From positions 29,576 through 93,575 of the forward strand of contig RCAB01000246.1 of assembly GCA_003640385.1 (NCBI GenBank): 64,000 nucleotides of DNA, in the 5' to 3' direction. The stretch comes from Setaria digitata (lineage: Eukaryota > Nematoda > Chromadorea > Rhabditida > Setariidae). A model generated the notes under the pieces. It had not been told where the DNA came from. It searched no databases and saw nothing but the letters and a program-made list of their open reading frames with translations. Shown here piece by piece: positions 39,601 through 54,558 of this stretch (position 1 is its first letter; each line of letters opens with the position of its first letter). A program made the translations under genes and the position numbers.

Positions 39601-40442
39601 ACTTTTGTAACTTCGATTTTGCCAATAAGAAAATACCAATCGATAATTTATTTCAGTAATTAAATTACTGAAATAAATTATCACTTAGCAGGCAACTTTT
39701 CAATGAAATGTAATCTTATTAAAGGTTATTCAAATTGCTCTGTGAATTATATGATCGCCAAACGAAGTTGTTACAACCAGCAGAAATGATCATCGAAAAA
39801 CAACGAAGCATCATAGACCGCTTTGTTCATTTACTTTCTGTTGGCTTTGCATTGCCAGTTGTTGAAAAGATTAATAAATTGTTTCAGGAGGGACAAATTG
39901 ATGTCTCTCTTGTAAGGTTAGTTAGTTTGCATTAAAAAATTAGTTAATTCCGATCACCTAATTGTTCTATTATGACTGACATATAAAAATTTTTGTACTT
40001 TTTGGCAATTAAATCTCTCCTGTAAGGACAGATAATTTTGAAAAGAGACTCATCTTTGATTATATCAGTTCCTTACCCCATCAAATCAGGCTTTTAATCT
40101 CATATCATTCACAGTTTCATCAATTAGAATATATTTACTGAACTGTATTCAAACATATCAAATATATATGATTTCTTCTTTAGATACTTTGCCGTTGATG
40201 TCCTCTGTATTATCGAACCACCTTATTCAGAAGAATTCGTTGAAACTTTTCTACCAACAGTATTAAATCGAGAAATCTTTGATTCAGTAACACTTAGAAG
40301 AGTACCAGCAGCAGAACAATTTATTCAGGATGCTAAAAGTGAAAATATGAAGCGCAGTAATGAAGCAGACATTACAGAAGAGGAAACTACACGCAACATA
40401 AGTGAAGTACCCTCTGATTTAACTAAAGGTGGAAATGTGTGA
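33630..40442 (+). CDS. NELFCD: Negative elongation factor subunit C/D (TH1)
   Basis: Subunit of the NELF complex, which with DSIF holds RNA polymerase II in promoter-proximal pausing in the nucleus. Exons: 33630-33717, 34439-34549, 34700-34818, 35174-35355, 35714-35846, 36223-36399, 36935-37144, 37963-38061, 38524-38605, 38689-38814, 39221-39365, 39725-39916, 40184-40442; all join in phase, 640 residues (human NELF-C/D is near 590). Matches along the whole length: SIMEP...GGHPEVVINSL, TWRNLIY, LISDAGYQHEIT, AAQQLEIY, EHTYLFAQALLHEI, AVEFIQDPFF, NHRSKYIFLLCYAS, LLDEI, HLLSVGFALPVVEKI, YFAVDVLCIIEPPY. The first about 60 residues and a Ser/Thr/acid-rich C-tail are lineage-specific. Start: the first ATG, 9 nt after an acceptor (catttag, AG at 33619-33620) that could be a spliced-leader site. 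C. elegans is reported to lack NELF, so this retention is informative. Confidence -1.
36533..36576 (+). repeat. Hairpin in NELF-C/D intron 6
   Basis: Inverted repeat with 12-bp perfect arms (36540-36551 and 36558-36569, aagacgtgatat) and a 6-nt loop. One mismatch further out, the pairing continues to a total of 19 positions. Located between exons 6 and 7. Confidence -1.
39642..39682 (+). repeat. Perfect 20-bp palindrome in NELF-C/D intron 11
   Basis: Arms 39642-39661 and 39663-39682 are exact reverse complements (gataatttatttcagtaatt) with one spacer base. The arm contains an acceptor-like 'atttcag'. It ends 42 bp before exon 12. Confidence -1.
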
Positions 40443-41261
40443 ATGAAAGAAACGCTACCTGAAGGAATAAATCGTTTACGGGGAAACATGTTATGATCAG
40501 TCTTATAATGATGGATGTCATATTGTTCATGGTATGTAAATGTGAGTGCCATTATCATTATCATTATCTTCACGAAGTTTATTATTTTAGTTTAATGAAC
40601 TTTACATGATTTCACAAGAGACGGACCATACTTAGGAATTTTAACTATTTTTAAGTAAATGATCTCATTCACCTGAAGGTGACAAACCACATATATTTTT
40701 GATGGTATTATTGATTGTTGACATAAATCACGTATATTGAAGGAGTTACGTTTAATATATGTAAATAGCTAACAGTTCAGAACACAGAAATCTGAATTCC
40801 CGTAGAGGAGGGAATTTTTACATTGATCTCTTTACGGCTATCTTCTTTTACCCACTTTGAGCTTACTCGAAAAATCTCAGCAGGCCAAATCTTTTTTTAA
40901 CTGCTCGGAATATAAAAGACATTCCCAGACTAGCCCTATGCAAAATTAAGAATCTGAGCTAGCTGTTGGAACTGAACTTGAGGATCTCCAGAATATTCTT
41001 GGCAAATGACATATGAAATCACAGAGTGTTTAAATTGTTTTCAAGCTGATATGTTTATTAACACTTCTAGTTTTCGCCATTTATGACACGAGAAAGAAAT
41101 AAGTTATGACAAGAAAATATAAATTATATACAAATAATAAACGCATCCCCTAGAGGTTTTCACATAAAAATCACAGATATTATCAAGTTGACTGGTGGAG
41201 GGTTAATTCTAATATGGAAGTATAAAAACCTAAATTTCAAACCCCAATTATTGACTGATTC
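40443..41261. other. Convergent intergenic region
   Basis: About 0.8 kb between the NELF-C/D stop and the MED12 stop, serving as the 3' UTRs of both. No gene is seen. Confidence -1.
40466..40471 (+). terminator. Candidate polyadenylation signal AATAAA
   Basis: AATAAA 24 nt after the NELF-C/D stop codon. Identified by motif and distance only; others further downstream (for example near 41136) are possible. Confidence -1.
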
Positions 41262-44200
41262 CTAGTACTGCTGTGGAGGATGATACTGCTGTTGCTGAGG
41301 TTGCTGTCCATATGACAACTGCTGCTGATTAAACCTGAATTAACAAGAAATCAAAAGGAAAATTCCTGCGATTTTCTTACGAATGACCTATGGAAGTCTT
41401 TGGCGAAACTGCACTTTTCTTGATTTGCAATCAGAAAACATAAATGTGAGAAAATATGGGAGCACCAACCGAGAATCATAAGCTGCTTGCTGCACTGACT
41501 GTTGCCCGTACGGCACACCACCTCGTTGTTGATGATGTACCACATACTGGGAGCTTCCTTGAGAATCTGAAAAAACTTGGAAGAACAGGAGTAGCAGAAA
41601 AGAAACATTTCGAAGTTTATCATGAAATGTAAGAAGGAATAACGGAAGAACAGACATTCTTCAAAAAGAAAGCATTCATATTACCTTGTTGCATTTGGAT
41701 CAGCTGTTGTTGTTGGGCATATTGCTGTTGTTGCTGTTGTTGCGTATGATCAGTCATTTGCATGGAACTAGCACCTGTTTCAAGTTTCATTACCATACCA
41801 CCACCATATTGAGTTGGTCCTCCAGACATCTGGTAAGCTGAGGCACAAAAGAACATTGATAAGGCTGACTAGAGTTTCCAAGATACAAGAAACAAAAAAT
41901 TGTTGAGTAATAAATATAATACTGTTATGACTCCAATTAAAAAACGGCAGCAACAATGAAGTTCTCTTTTCCTTACTCTTACACTCTAGAGACTGTTTTA
42001 ATAAACAGTGTAGTCGCAGTACTAACTATTAACATCCTGCATAGTTGGTTGAGGTCCACCAGCAGAAGGACCCTGCTGTGCTGCAGTAGCACCACTAGCA
42101 GCTTGTGCTTGTCGCTTCTGCAGGATCATCGAATGGATCTTCATTTTCGAATCCTCTGTCGTTTGAGCATTCATCGGAGCACCTGAAAACTAGTTTATAT
42201 CTAAATGAATTCTAATAAAAATGAACATTTTCCCTTCTTAGGACGTTCACAGAAGGCAAGCATCCAAATAATAAGCCGAACCATAAGCCAAAGATTTGTC
42301 GTAGCCATAAACAGCTAACTTAGCAGTTACTAGTTCGGGGAATAAAATAATAAACTATCGTTCATTAGAAAAATCGAACGAGATAAATGAACTCATATAA
42401 CAACTTCAATTAGGAAGGAATGGATTTCAAACTCAAACATCACCCTATGCAGATGACAAAAAATATTTCACATGATTTTTAACCTGGCTGCCCAGTAGTA
42501 CTAGGAGGAGCTGAAGGTCCAGATGTAAATTGCTGCGGCACTGTTTGCTGCGGACCAGCAGTTGCCCATGTGGTACCTGGATACGTGGGCTGTGGTGGAG
42601 GGCCGGTACCGCTGCAACCAACGGTACCGGGCATTTGCTGCTGCTGTTGCTGCTGTGCGGCAGCAGCAGCAGCTGCGGCTGCTACGGCTAACTGATCGAC
42701 AGTTTGCTGTCGCTGCTGTCGTTGTTTACGAGTGGTACCCTGAGAGCGGGTGGAAAGACCTGTTGCTTTGCGACGTCCGCCTGTAACGGACAAAAGCGTA
42801 ATGAAATATGGATGCTACACTTGTGTTTCACAGAAAACCAATTTGAAATTTATATAGTAGTGATAAATAAGAAATGATATTGTGATCGTAATGAAATACG
42901 AACCTCTTGCACCCCTTGGTGAAGAACTATTTTGACCTCGTCCTGTCAAATCTGATAACGCTGGCATCGGACCACCTTGTCCAGGAAACATCATTGTCGT
43001 AGCAGATGGCGCGCCAGGAGCACCAGATGGCGCAGAAACGTCGGGGACAGTTGCACAATTAGGTGTGGTACTTGACTGATATCCCATTGCACGACTTGGA
43101 GGCGTTGGACCCAGCGCACCACCCACATCTATAGCTCCACCGCCCGAGGATACCGGTATATTCTGGAAATAAAAAAAAAAGCATCATATAAACCGACCGC
43201 AACAGCATTCTTGACTTATTAATATAAAACAAGTCATTCAAGGGATATTATCAAAATATATCGGATGTATTAGATATAATTCTAAGCTTAAATGTCTAAA
43301 TCAACCAAAATCTCAATTATCAGTATAAAAACTTTGACTGACCGTAGAACTGGTAGCAGACGTTGTTGTTGAGGTAGTAGCACTGGAAGAAACGTGATGC
43401 AAAGTTGCCGGTGTCTCCGATACGTCCATCATCGGTGGGGAAAGATAAATATCCAAATTGGGCGGCCTGCAATAGATTTACTCCAACAATTTAACATCAC
43501 TTTCGAACATAATTTTGCCTTAGGTCATTCATACCAACTTTATATTCAACTTCTAAAACTGCATGTATGTACATGAAAAATAGATTAAGAATGGAAGGAA
43601 AGAGAAAAAGACCGAATAAAAGATGCATGGTCCTTTAAATGACTTCAGAAAGATTTGACTTACCGATCCATTCCACAAATCGTCGGACGGACAAATTCAT
43701 TATAATGCGAGTGGTGTACCAAACGTTGAATATATCGTTGGACAGAAATTGGTAGAAGATCAAGCTTTACAGCCTACAACGAATAATAATTATGAGACAT
43801 ACAAAATACATGAACATATTTTCTAAATATTACCTTACATTTATGTATTTGAAATAGATAAGCAAGGAAAAAGAAAATGGAAAACCTGTAGCATTGACCA
43901 ATTCCAAGAACGTTTCAATAAAGTAGAATCAACGTTCAGATACTGTATCATATCGTAGGCCGATAATTTCACCTTCTCAGCAAACTGCAAAAATAAATGG
44001 TACCTTTTGGAAAGAAAACATATTGGTGAGATTATGATAATGAAGACAGCCAACAGATGATGATTAGGAAAAAAATAATTTTAGTTGTTCATGTTGTGCA
44101 TATTTTGAAATACACCGAAACAGATCAATACCTCAAAGATATGAGATCTACATCAACTACATCAACGAAATGAACATAATATTTTTCTTTCTTCTTTACT

Positions 44201-47200
44201 TTTTTACTAAATCGGGAAGCTACAAATTCTGTTTTCATTCGCAATGAAAACTTTCATTCGTGATGAGTAATTATAAACGCCGGAATCGTAAGCATCAAGA
44301 CTTGGATTGTTAGGAGACAACATATAAATGCAGAAAACCTGCAGCCCATGGCGATTAGCTTTTATTGTTGTTTGTATAATCTGCCCTTGCGACTGACTCT
44401 TGCCAAGTTTTTGGGGAGAGATTGGCACAGTGCCATACGGTTCACATGTTATAAGCTCGAATTGAGGCTTTGGAATAGGTAAAAATTGCATTAGTGAACG
44501 AAGTTCAGGAATCAAAGCACGTTCATTCAATTCCTTCTATAAAATTAATTCTTATCAAATATTTTAACATAATAACACAACTACACACTACTGATCTGGT
44601 AACGTTACTTCATGTTATCCTAATAATTACGGTTTAACGAAAATGGATAAAAATGACAATAAAGCCATCAAAAACTAGTAATTTACTCGAAGTTTTTTGA
44701 CGATCAAGGAGTAAGTGGGAAATCGAAATTTGGTATCAGGATCTTGAGTATTCAACGCCGCTGCATTCATCGGGTCAGTAATCGACCAAATCAACAAAGT
44801 GGATAACATATCGTAGCACGAATCGAACAAATGCCTACATTCAAAATAATTCAAAATAATTGACTTTTAAAATTCCATTATTATATAGGTATTGCGCATA
44901 GGATTCGAAAGAAAAAAAAAAAGCGGAATTTTCCACTTTGTGACATATCCTACATATAACAAAAAATGAAGCAAAACCTAGCATTTGAAATTGCGTCATT
45001 TTTCATTAACACTTGAAATTACCGCAAAAAGACAAAAAATTGCAGAGTAATTCAAAATATAATTCTCTATTGAAAATCATTAATTGGCTCTTGTGGATTA
45101 AAGAAAGGAATTCCCATTTTATTAGTTAATAGTAGACACCTGATAATGAAGTGTGCATAGAAGATAAGTAAACAGAACTCCAAGATCTATTAAATGGTAG
45201 TTGATGCTATTTATGATAAGGATGAAAAATGAGAAATAATATAACAAGTGGATGGTAAGAATACGAACAAAACTAAAAGATTTACCCGTCTCGTTCTCTT
45301 GAGACAACTCCATAAAGCATAAGTTGGAAGAGTGTCAATGCCCAAGTATCGCAAATCGAAGTGTGACATACTGAGTCAAACATACCACCAACCAAAGATA
45401 TACGTAACAATACACCTTCACGTTCCAATGAAAAAATGCGCAAATAAGGCAAAAGAGGATTCTATAACATTATATCTCATTATAAATTCCATATTATCTG
45501 TGATTACCACCGTATTTTTTACCATTACCACTTACCAAACAAACGACGAAATTACTCTGATCTTCTATGCCAAAAGCATTACTTCATATCGGCATGCAAA
45601 TGAATGATAATGATACTAAAAGCAAAATATTGAGTGACCTACATCTTTAGCTTTCAATGCCAACTCTTGTAGCTGTTTAAGCATTGATCCGACTAAACCA
45701 TCGCGTTGCTGTTCCTCGCCGTTTAAACAAGTTAACACTAAATTAAGGAATGGCTCTTGACTCAGCAACCATGCACTGAAAATGATGTAATTTCTCCCGT
45801 ACTCGTAACTCTTAAATAATTTCAAAGGAAATATTTTTGCGCATCATGCTCAACAGTAGTAAAATCAGCTTTTTAAAATATATTTCACGTTTTTAGACTT
45901 AGGTACACAAAAAGAATTAAATTGAAATGGGATACCTCTGTTGGATTCTGTCCTTGTTATTATCAGATGATGTATCAAGCATTGATGCCGCTTCTTTAAG
46001 AAATTTTCCTTGCACGGTAATTGCAGGAAACGAGGCTGGCAAATTACCTGGCCGTGGACAGGCATAAACCAATGGACTGATAAGCCAGTAAGCAGTGATA
46101 TCTTTCAGCCTAGGAAATATTTCTCACCGACTACTAGGATAATTTAGTTATTATTACAAAACGTTTTCTAGAGTGCATCTTATAGTCGAAAAATGGATTA
46201 ACGGTGGCAGCTGAACCAAAATAGTTCTTTAACTTAATGGCCATTCAGAAAATGGGAATCAATGTTTGTGGAATAATCGCTAATGTATAACTAATTTATA
46301 GACAGAGCTTTGAAAATTTGCAAAAAAACATCCATCAAAAACTGAAAAACTTGATGAAAGTACCATTTCTCGAAAAAAAAAAAGGAAAATGCTTAAAACG
46401 CCACTAACCTAAAAGCCTTTCCCACAGCAGCTGGTGGTAACTTCTTGTCTGATTTATGCGACTGCGTAAATAAGTCACGACAGCATTTACCAATTTCACC
46501 TAACAACGCATCCGCAGCAATAGCGCCTTGCTGAGCATGTTTACTTGTACAACCCTCTGGTGAGATCTAAAACAAAGAAATTGTTACCAGCCAATGCTAA
46601 ATGCTTCTCTGTCCCTCACAATAGCATAAGGTTTAAAGTTTTGATGCACTAGACAACGTTTTTCTTTTTCCGCCCTTAATATTTAGGGATAACAAAGAGA
46701 GTAAGCAAATTCCTAGTAATTTTTAATGGTTTTTTTTTTTTGAAATCCCATAATCATTAAAAAAATTCACTGCATTGAAAAGTAATATAAAAGAAAATTA
46801 CTACTTAAATATTTGATAAAAACCACTGTAAATTCTTATGTGGGATAAAAATGAGGATGACGATTACAATAATGCTCAAAAGATACGATGAAAATTTTCT
46901 ACCTCTCGAATCATGAGCTTAAAGTCAAAATAAGTTGCTCGCATATTCCAAATATTCAGAACATTGAGAAGTTTATCAATCAATGACTTCTTACTATTAC
47001 CATTACAGATTGTTAATTCACGCACTATTTCACGTTCACTGCGCCTGCGCAAAGCCATCCGTAATAATTGTTGACCCTGAAATTATAAATGGTAAGCAAC
47101 ATACATATTCAGCTCAGCCAAAGTAACAACTACGATATTCCCGGAGCACTTTGTGGATATCCTGCTCTGTAATATTTTGATGACAGTGTGGCTATATGTA

Positions 47201-50200
47201 TCACATGGTGCTCAGTGTAACAACAAAAAAAATAATAAAATTACCAGTCACTAAGACATTTAATTTTGTACCAGCAAGTACTGAACTGATGCATCTCCAA
47301 TTACCTCAAATTAAAAAATAGCAAACAAAATATTATAATATCCTCGAGTACAAACTAAGCAGTTTTTCCGAAGCTGATGGGAAGAGAAGCAATCCATAGC
47401 CCCATCCTCACATCGTCTATAAATTCGCTGAGTGACCCATTCCTGTTCACACATTGCCATAAGTACCCCTTTCGACAATTCTGCTATATACTCACGACGA
47501 AATGCACGTTGATCTATCGGTTTACTCCTTAAAACAACCACCATTCAGGATTGCTAAGATTATGATTATACCTTTTATACCTGGCAGAAATAATGAAACG
47601 CATTGCATAGCGTTAGTGTAACATTTAAAATATCATGAATTGAGTAGGACTGTACTCTTATTTCACATAACATTTCTAATAGCCCCATATATTACACTGT
47701 TTTTTCATTGATTCCCCTTACATTATGTACTAACTTCCCAATAACTGACTTAGACTTATAGCTTCATTTAATAAACTGTTTCAATCTTTTTCAGCTTGAA
47801 TGAATTACCTATCTTCAAAGGTTCGTTAGGCGATCTTATCATAATATGTTCACTAACACTGTTTTACGGCATCAAAGTTTTCAAGTACAACTTCACGTAG
47901 GTGGAAAAAAAATACTGAACAAAAACACTTACTCATCTGAGTACCGATCTCTCAATTTATGTTTGGTATAATCTGCAATCATACAAATTGTGACCAAAAG
48001 TGCGCAAACTTCATCCCCGACATCGTGCAAATGGCCTTCGGTTAAGATCCACCGATCAGCTTTACAGATGTTTAAATTGATTCGTTCGCCAGTATACTGC
48101 GATGAAACTGCAACATCAAACAAAAATATTTAATATGCCATGCGCTTGTTGGTTGCCTTATTTTAATGTTGCCTTATTTTAATTTTGATACCTATATAAT
48201 TCCACTTCTGATATTCTGAACAACTTACGAATGATAGGTTGATCACTTTGACATATAATATTAGCTAACACCAAAAGCGCTAAACAGACACCCGCCTCGG
48301 CATCTGCATCTGGTACTTTGCCTACAAAAATATAAATAAATAGAAGTTAGGAGCAAGACATCGAAAATATTGAAGTATTTTTAAAAGGCTGCAGTTATCT
48401 TGAGCATTCGGAACTTCGAAATGATCGTCCACTAACATTCTCGAACACCGAGAGGCCTTTTAGATTTCTTTTAAAACATAATAGATATAAATAAGTGGCA
48501 GTACATTTATTTAGCTGTTGCTTGTAACATACCAATTCCGCAATTAAGTAAAGACTTCAGCGCTGTATGCAATAATTGATGAACTAATGCATTCATGCTG
48601 AAACAACTACGTCCAGCCAGCAGCATATAAAACGTGGCGATATTATAGTGACACGTTGAGTCTTCTACCTGCAAATAAAGGTGAGTATTACAGCCAATAT
48701 TTATAATACAATTAAAGTGAAGACTTTCATCTAAAAATTCCAGAAAACACATAAATAGTTAAGGATATCACTGTGACCTTTGAAATGGTACTTATAGATA
48801 TTTCTGCTCAAAACTCTGAACTCTTTGGTCATTCAGTTAGGCTTACATTGATTTCCATTAGGAGATCCGGAAACGCCGAAGTTCCACCTTGTAAACTAGA
48901 ACAGCAAAGTGCTTGAAGAGCACCACACCAATCTAAATATTTTTCTGCTTGAGCAGCTTGTGCACTCACATGACCACAGATATTTGCTAGTTCAACTAAT
49001 CGGTCCTGAAATCTTGCGTTATAAAAACAATTTGTGCCCAATTTTAATACTCCCGGTTGCAAAATAAGAATTCTTCATACAGAGCGAATTCATCAAAAGA
49101 TTTGAAGTCAATTGAACAAAAAAATATTCGACGGAGCCTTATATTAAACAATAAATAAACCAAGGACCCCTGCAACTCGCTCTGTTATTGTTGCACTCCC
49201 GATCGATGCATTATCATTTCCGACTGTCGCGCCAACTCCGCGTACTGCAGCAAGTAATGCGCTAACAACAAAACTGTATCTTGCGTCATCCGTTCCATCG
49301 ATAACAGCATGTAAACGACGATATTCATTAAAAGAAAATATACGCCTAAAAATATGATGAATTAACATTAGTAAAAAGTTAAGGGAAGCTTATTACTGAA
49401 AATATAAACCAAACAAGAAATGAAATCAAGATAGTTTTCTCCGTTTTATAATGAGGAAAATATAAAACGAATGTAGCCAATCATCCTTAATCATTCTTAA
49501 ATATTAGGACAGCCATTCTGCTGCATATAAAAAGAAAAAAAAAAAAAACAACAACTGCAAACTTTGGTTCCTCAAGTAATTCTTTGAAGGTGCTAGCATT
49601 GTACGCATATCGCTGTACTCCACATAAATTTCTATCGCCAGTACTGTGCGTCGGTTTCCAGGGTGGTATCACTCGTTTTAGTAATTCGCGTTTTGCCTCG
49701 ATTTTATGGTTGCACAAACCTACAAAATAGCAAAAATTATTAGCAGATCAGTTAAACTAAATTTTCTAAAAACACGAAGCGCCATTAACGAAATAATCGC
49801 GAACCAGTTTCGATGAGTTGCTTCTTTGCATCAAGTACAAAAACGGCAATAGTACGTCCCCAACCTGTTAAGCATGAATCTGCTGATTTCAGCTGACTTT
49901 CAATCACACGATATAGTCTGCAAATATAATATATTTTTTGGTTCAGCATCTACCATTTCATATCAGCACACACCTACACCAAAAATTTTTGCTATAATCT
50001 TTCCAGATGACCCCAATTTATATTAAATAAAGCACATATGCTCATAGAATTTAGTTTTCCAAGGTTGCCTTAGCCTATTTAATGGTTCGATTTTTATGAC
50101 TTCATTCTTTTACTTGAAGCCACGAATTAACAAATACGCTGTTCCCTCCTTCTTTCTAGATGCATACAAAAATACTTCCCTTGTATGTTTCAACATGTCA

Positions 50201-53200
50201 GGAAGAAATCTCACTGAAAACCGAAAAAAAAAAAAACTGCAGCAACAGAAAAAGAAAAATAAGAAAGACCTACCCTTGCACAATGTTGGGTGCATTTTGA
50301 GAATAGAGAAAATAGTAATAGTTGTGGGAAATATATGCAGTTAGAACATAACCAAGCTGAGCAGATATATTACTTGGGACACAATCAACACGGCGCTCCA
50401 GAAGTACTCGTTCAACCAGTACTAGCAATGGTAATAACTGAAACAAAATAAAAATTTAACGGAAGCATTCCATCTAAATTTTTTTTTTTTTTAAGAAAGA
50501 TGAGAGGATTTTCTAAAACACTACCAAATGGACTGAAAACTGATGGAGCATAATTCTCCAAAATATTTCCAGCGTTTCGTCGAATATTAACTGGAAGAAA
50601 TTGGAATAGGAAAAAACCTCAGAAACTCCGCTAAAAACAAAGAAAAGACATGAAACAGTTCACCTCCTCAGCGAGTTCCATAATACCAGCAATATTTTGT
50701 GCCAGTTCACACATTTCCAGGACAATATCAAGCCCTTCAGCCGTAGGTAACACACAGCTGTGTCCATCCACAAAATCTTGCACCGTCTGAATAAACGATT
50801 CACAGCACCAGCCACAAAGTACAAGCTGATCATAATATGTACAAGATCTGTAATCGAGATAAAATTTTACAAAAATGTCGGCAAATAAAAATTTACTTTA
50901 AACATTACCTGAATTTCGCCATGCTTTCCTGAACTTGTTCTCGTGTAGCTCGTTTTTTAAAGCGAATTTCTAGCGGTTTATTAAATGAAAATTCGACAAC
51001 AATCCGCTTTTGCCAAAGTTTTGCCAGTTCACGAGCTAAACGTCTCAACTCCAATTTTACAGAGTCACGTTCAGCACCAATTCCGTACAGTAAGAGAGAT
51101 CTGCAACAAATTACTTGGAAATACGGAAATTAGTGGTAAATATTACTATGACTCAGTATCAACAAGAAGCAGGTTCCAAAAAATAAAAATTATCTTACAC
51201 TACTGTTCGATAAGAATTATCTCACTGATTACCTTTGATTACATTCACTTCTATATTCTGTTGACTGTGGAATAGGTAAATGTATTAACAATCGTTCATG
51301 GATTGATAAATCTTTCCATAAATATGGGCGTTCATCAGTTGATTCGGACGGCATTGTTACAAGAGGCAGTGGTGATGCTGATGTTGTTCCCGATATAACT
51401 GCTGCGGTTGTTGTTTCACTGAGTTGCGATGCAAACGTTGAGCATAAGGCAGCTGTATTGGTTGACTGCTGATGATGCTGAAATTTTGACTTTTTTTTTT
51501 AACGAAAAAAGCAAGTTTGGATCATCCAGCTTGGAAAATTACTGAAAGAACAGAAATGAAAAAAGTAACCTTTTGTTTTTCTTCTTCCCTTTTTCTGATT
51601 TTCTGCATTAACGGTATATGTTCCAGCATTTCTCCAGTTCTAATTAATTCTTTCACGTAGAAATCATGAGAAAAAACGCCAGCACGTTGCAACTCAATGA
51701 ATAGAAGCATTAGATTAGAAAACTCTTGACAGAAACGGTTTTTGTCAGTGCTTTCCGGGTCCGGTCCTTCAGTCACCAAAAATTCGAGTAAGATTTCCTG
51801 TAGAGTTAACGAACCTATAAACAAGCAGTCGATTAATATAGAGAAATAAAAGAGTCTTCTGACATATATTTCATAATTAACTACTGCATGAAAAATGTTC
51901 ACAAAACTAAAATTATTAATCCTCCACGATGTGAGCTCTACTAAATATCTAGTTGAATCTTTCATTTCCTTCTGATACTCAATGTAAAGAAACAATGGAT
52001 TAAGAAATGATGATCGCTTATTTCACATGGCTACTCGAAAAACATACCAAATTTAAATGTTTTCCGGTGATTAATTCGAAATGCGAGCAACTGAGCCACA
52101 AGTATTGCACGATGAGTTCCCTCTCTCTCCACTGTTACTGCCCACTGCAGAAGCATCTTCACGCGAATTGCATGTTCGTGCTACAAAGTAGCAAAACTTC
52201 AGGTGTAAAATTATAACAAAAATCTTGAAAAAAATAAAGAGCATATATGCATAAGCTGAAAAATAATCTACATTAGATCCTAAGCCTACTTCGAAGCTCT
52301 CTTTAGACGGTCCATTAAAAATCACAGAATATATCTTCTCAATGCAGTTTGGCTGATCTAAACGCGCCGAATCGAGTACACCTACTATTTCCAAGCACTG
52401 TAAAACCATAGCTGCTGAAAAAAAAACGATAATAATAGCAATAATAATATGAAGTAAGAGGTCAAAATAATAAGTCATAACAAATATCCGTAAAAAGCGA
52501 ATATGACAATAATAACATTTCTAACTGGTAATTCCTTAAATTCGATAAATTTTCGGGAAGTCATGTAAAACCAATAAAGAAATAATAGGCTGGCATATAT
52601 TTTTTAATTTTCCTATAAAAGGAAATCTAGACGTTACCTACTATGTAATCCTACTTAATCTACCTGTTGTAAAATAGCTTTGGGCAAAAAATATTTCGAT
52701 TACATCAGTAAAAAAATAAATGCAGTACTCTTCCTTAAAGTTGAATTTCACAACATGAACTAACCAAAACCCTTCTTCTGTGCATAATTCAATGACCATC
52801 TATTTTCGCAAGCACGAGAACGTCGTCGAACTTCAGCCAGACGAAGCTGAATGAACTCTTGTAATCGCTCAGTACCGTGACCTGGTGGCAGAGGAAGGCT
52901 TTCAAATGGACAAGGTAAATGATCCAGCGGTGAACCGCACAACTGATGAAGCATCGTAGGAGGACGTCCGGGTGAAACTGTAGTGTGAAAAATGGATAAG
53001 ACAATAAAAATAATGCAGAAATCCTGAACAAAAAATTATTTGAAACTGGTCATGTAAAAATCCAGTAATATTGAGAATATGAACTAACCAAAATCCCTCA
53101 AATTTCTAAGGAATCAATTGCTTAGAAATTATCGAGTGTGAAATATTTAATGTACTTGATAAATACTTGGAAAACATAACTTACCTTCATATTTATTCCA

Positions 53201-54305
53201 TATCAGAGCAGCAGGACAATCAATCAGTATAGCATAAAGCATACCACACAGTGTTAAAATTATTGCACGTTGATGAATGCACTGTTGCATATCATCAAAG
53301 AGCTCAACACAATCCACTGACCTGAAAATATTTTATCATTCGGCCACTTCTTCCTTTTTTTTAATGACTCAGTTAATAATGAGAAATACAGGTAGCCACA
53401 TATCTCTTGTTAAAAAACTTTGTGGGAAAGAGTTATTGGTTCATATATGAAGTTCGGATACAAAGTTAGCTATAGTGTAATATAACTGCAGCGACTGATG
53501 AGGACGAAAAAATAAAGATAAAAAAAATGTTGCTAAACAGACCTGCCTTCTCGACTCTCTGCTTCGTCCCGATACAGCTCTAACCTGTGACAGACCAAAA
53601 ATGCGCATCTTTTCGAAAGCACTATGTTTTGCGTAATTTGGTCTGTATATTGACAGATAAACAGAAGAAAAAGACGAAACAATGTAACGTAATGAGATTG
53701 GTTAATCCCTGAAGAGAGTCCAGAACCTAAAACAGCATTATCCATCAAATAGCAATGACACATACAAACAACATACAACATAATGAACGGTAACATACAA
53801 ACACTACAGCACTTACCGTTATGCAAAAAAGGATGAACTGATGTTTTGTCATTTTCACGATTTTCAATAGGCTGTACAAATCTATCATTGAATATATCCA
53901 ATAAATCCATCAAGAATTCCTGCTTCTCAATCATCCCATGCTAAAAAAAAAAAAAAGAATTAGGTAACGCTAAAAAAAATAACTTTCGGTTCAGCATGTG
54001 CCGCTAAAATAATTGCCGCCCATCAATTCTTTTCTGAACTGAAACTTGGAAAAATCCTATATGAGTTCCACGAGAAGGAGAAGAGAAAATAAAACCATAT
54101 GAAATTGAAAAAATTAGTAACTAGTTTACTTCGTATGCGTGTTTACAAATGTATACAAAATGTGGCCATCGATCTGTATAAACAATATTCGATTCCAGTT
54201 TAGCACTATCACTCATCTGATTAAGCATTAGCTTTACATATTTTGTGAAAAGTGATGCGAGTTCTAAAAAAGGAAAAATAATATGGTTAAATAAAAAGTG
54301 GAGTA

Positions 54306-54338
<33 letters not shown>

Positions 54339-54514
54339 TACCCCACTTTTTAAAATATATAATATTATATATATATAAATGTAATTATATATCTGAATGT
54401 AAATGTTTACCCATGACAGGCTAAGAAAAGATGGCTAAAATATTAATATATAATATACTGATGGCTAAAATATTAATACATAATATATTTTATATATATA
54501 ATATATTTATATAG

Positions 54515-54558
<44 letters not shown>

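Noticed and set aside
42562..42786. 74-codon + ORF
   Set aside because: Antisense shadow of MED12 exon 38.
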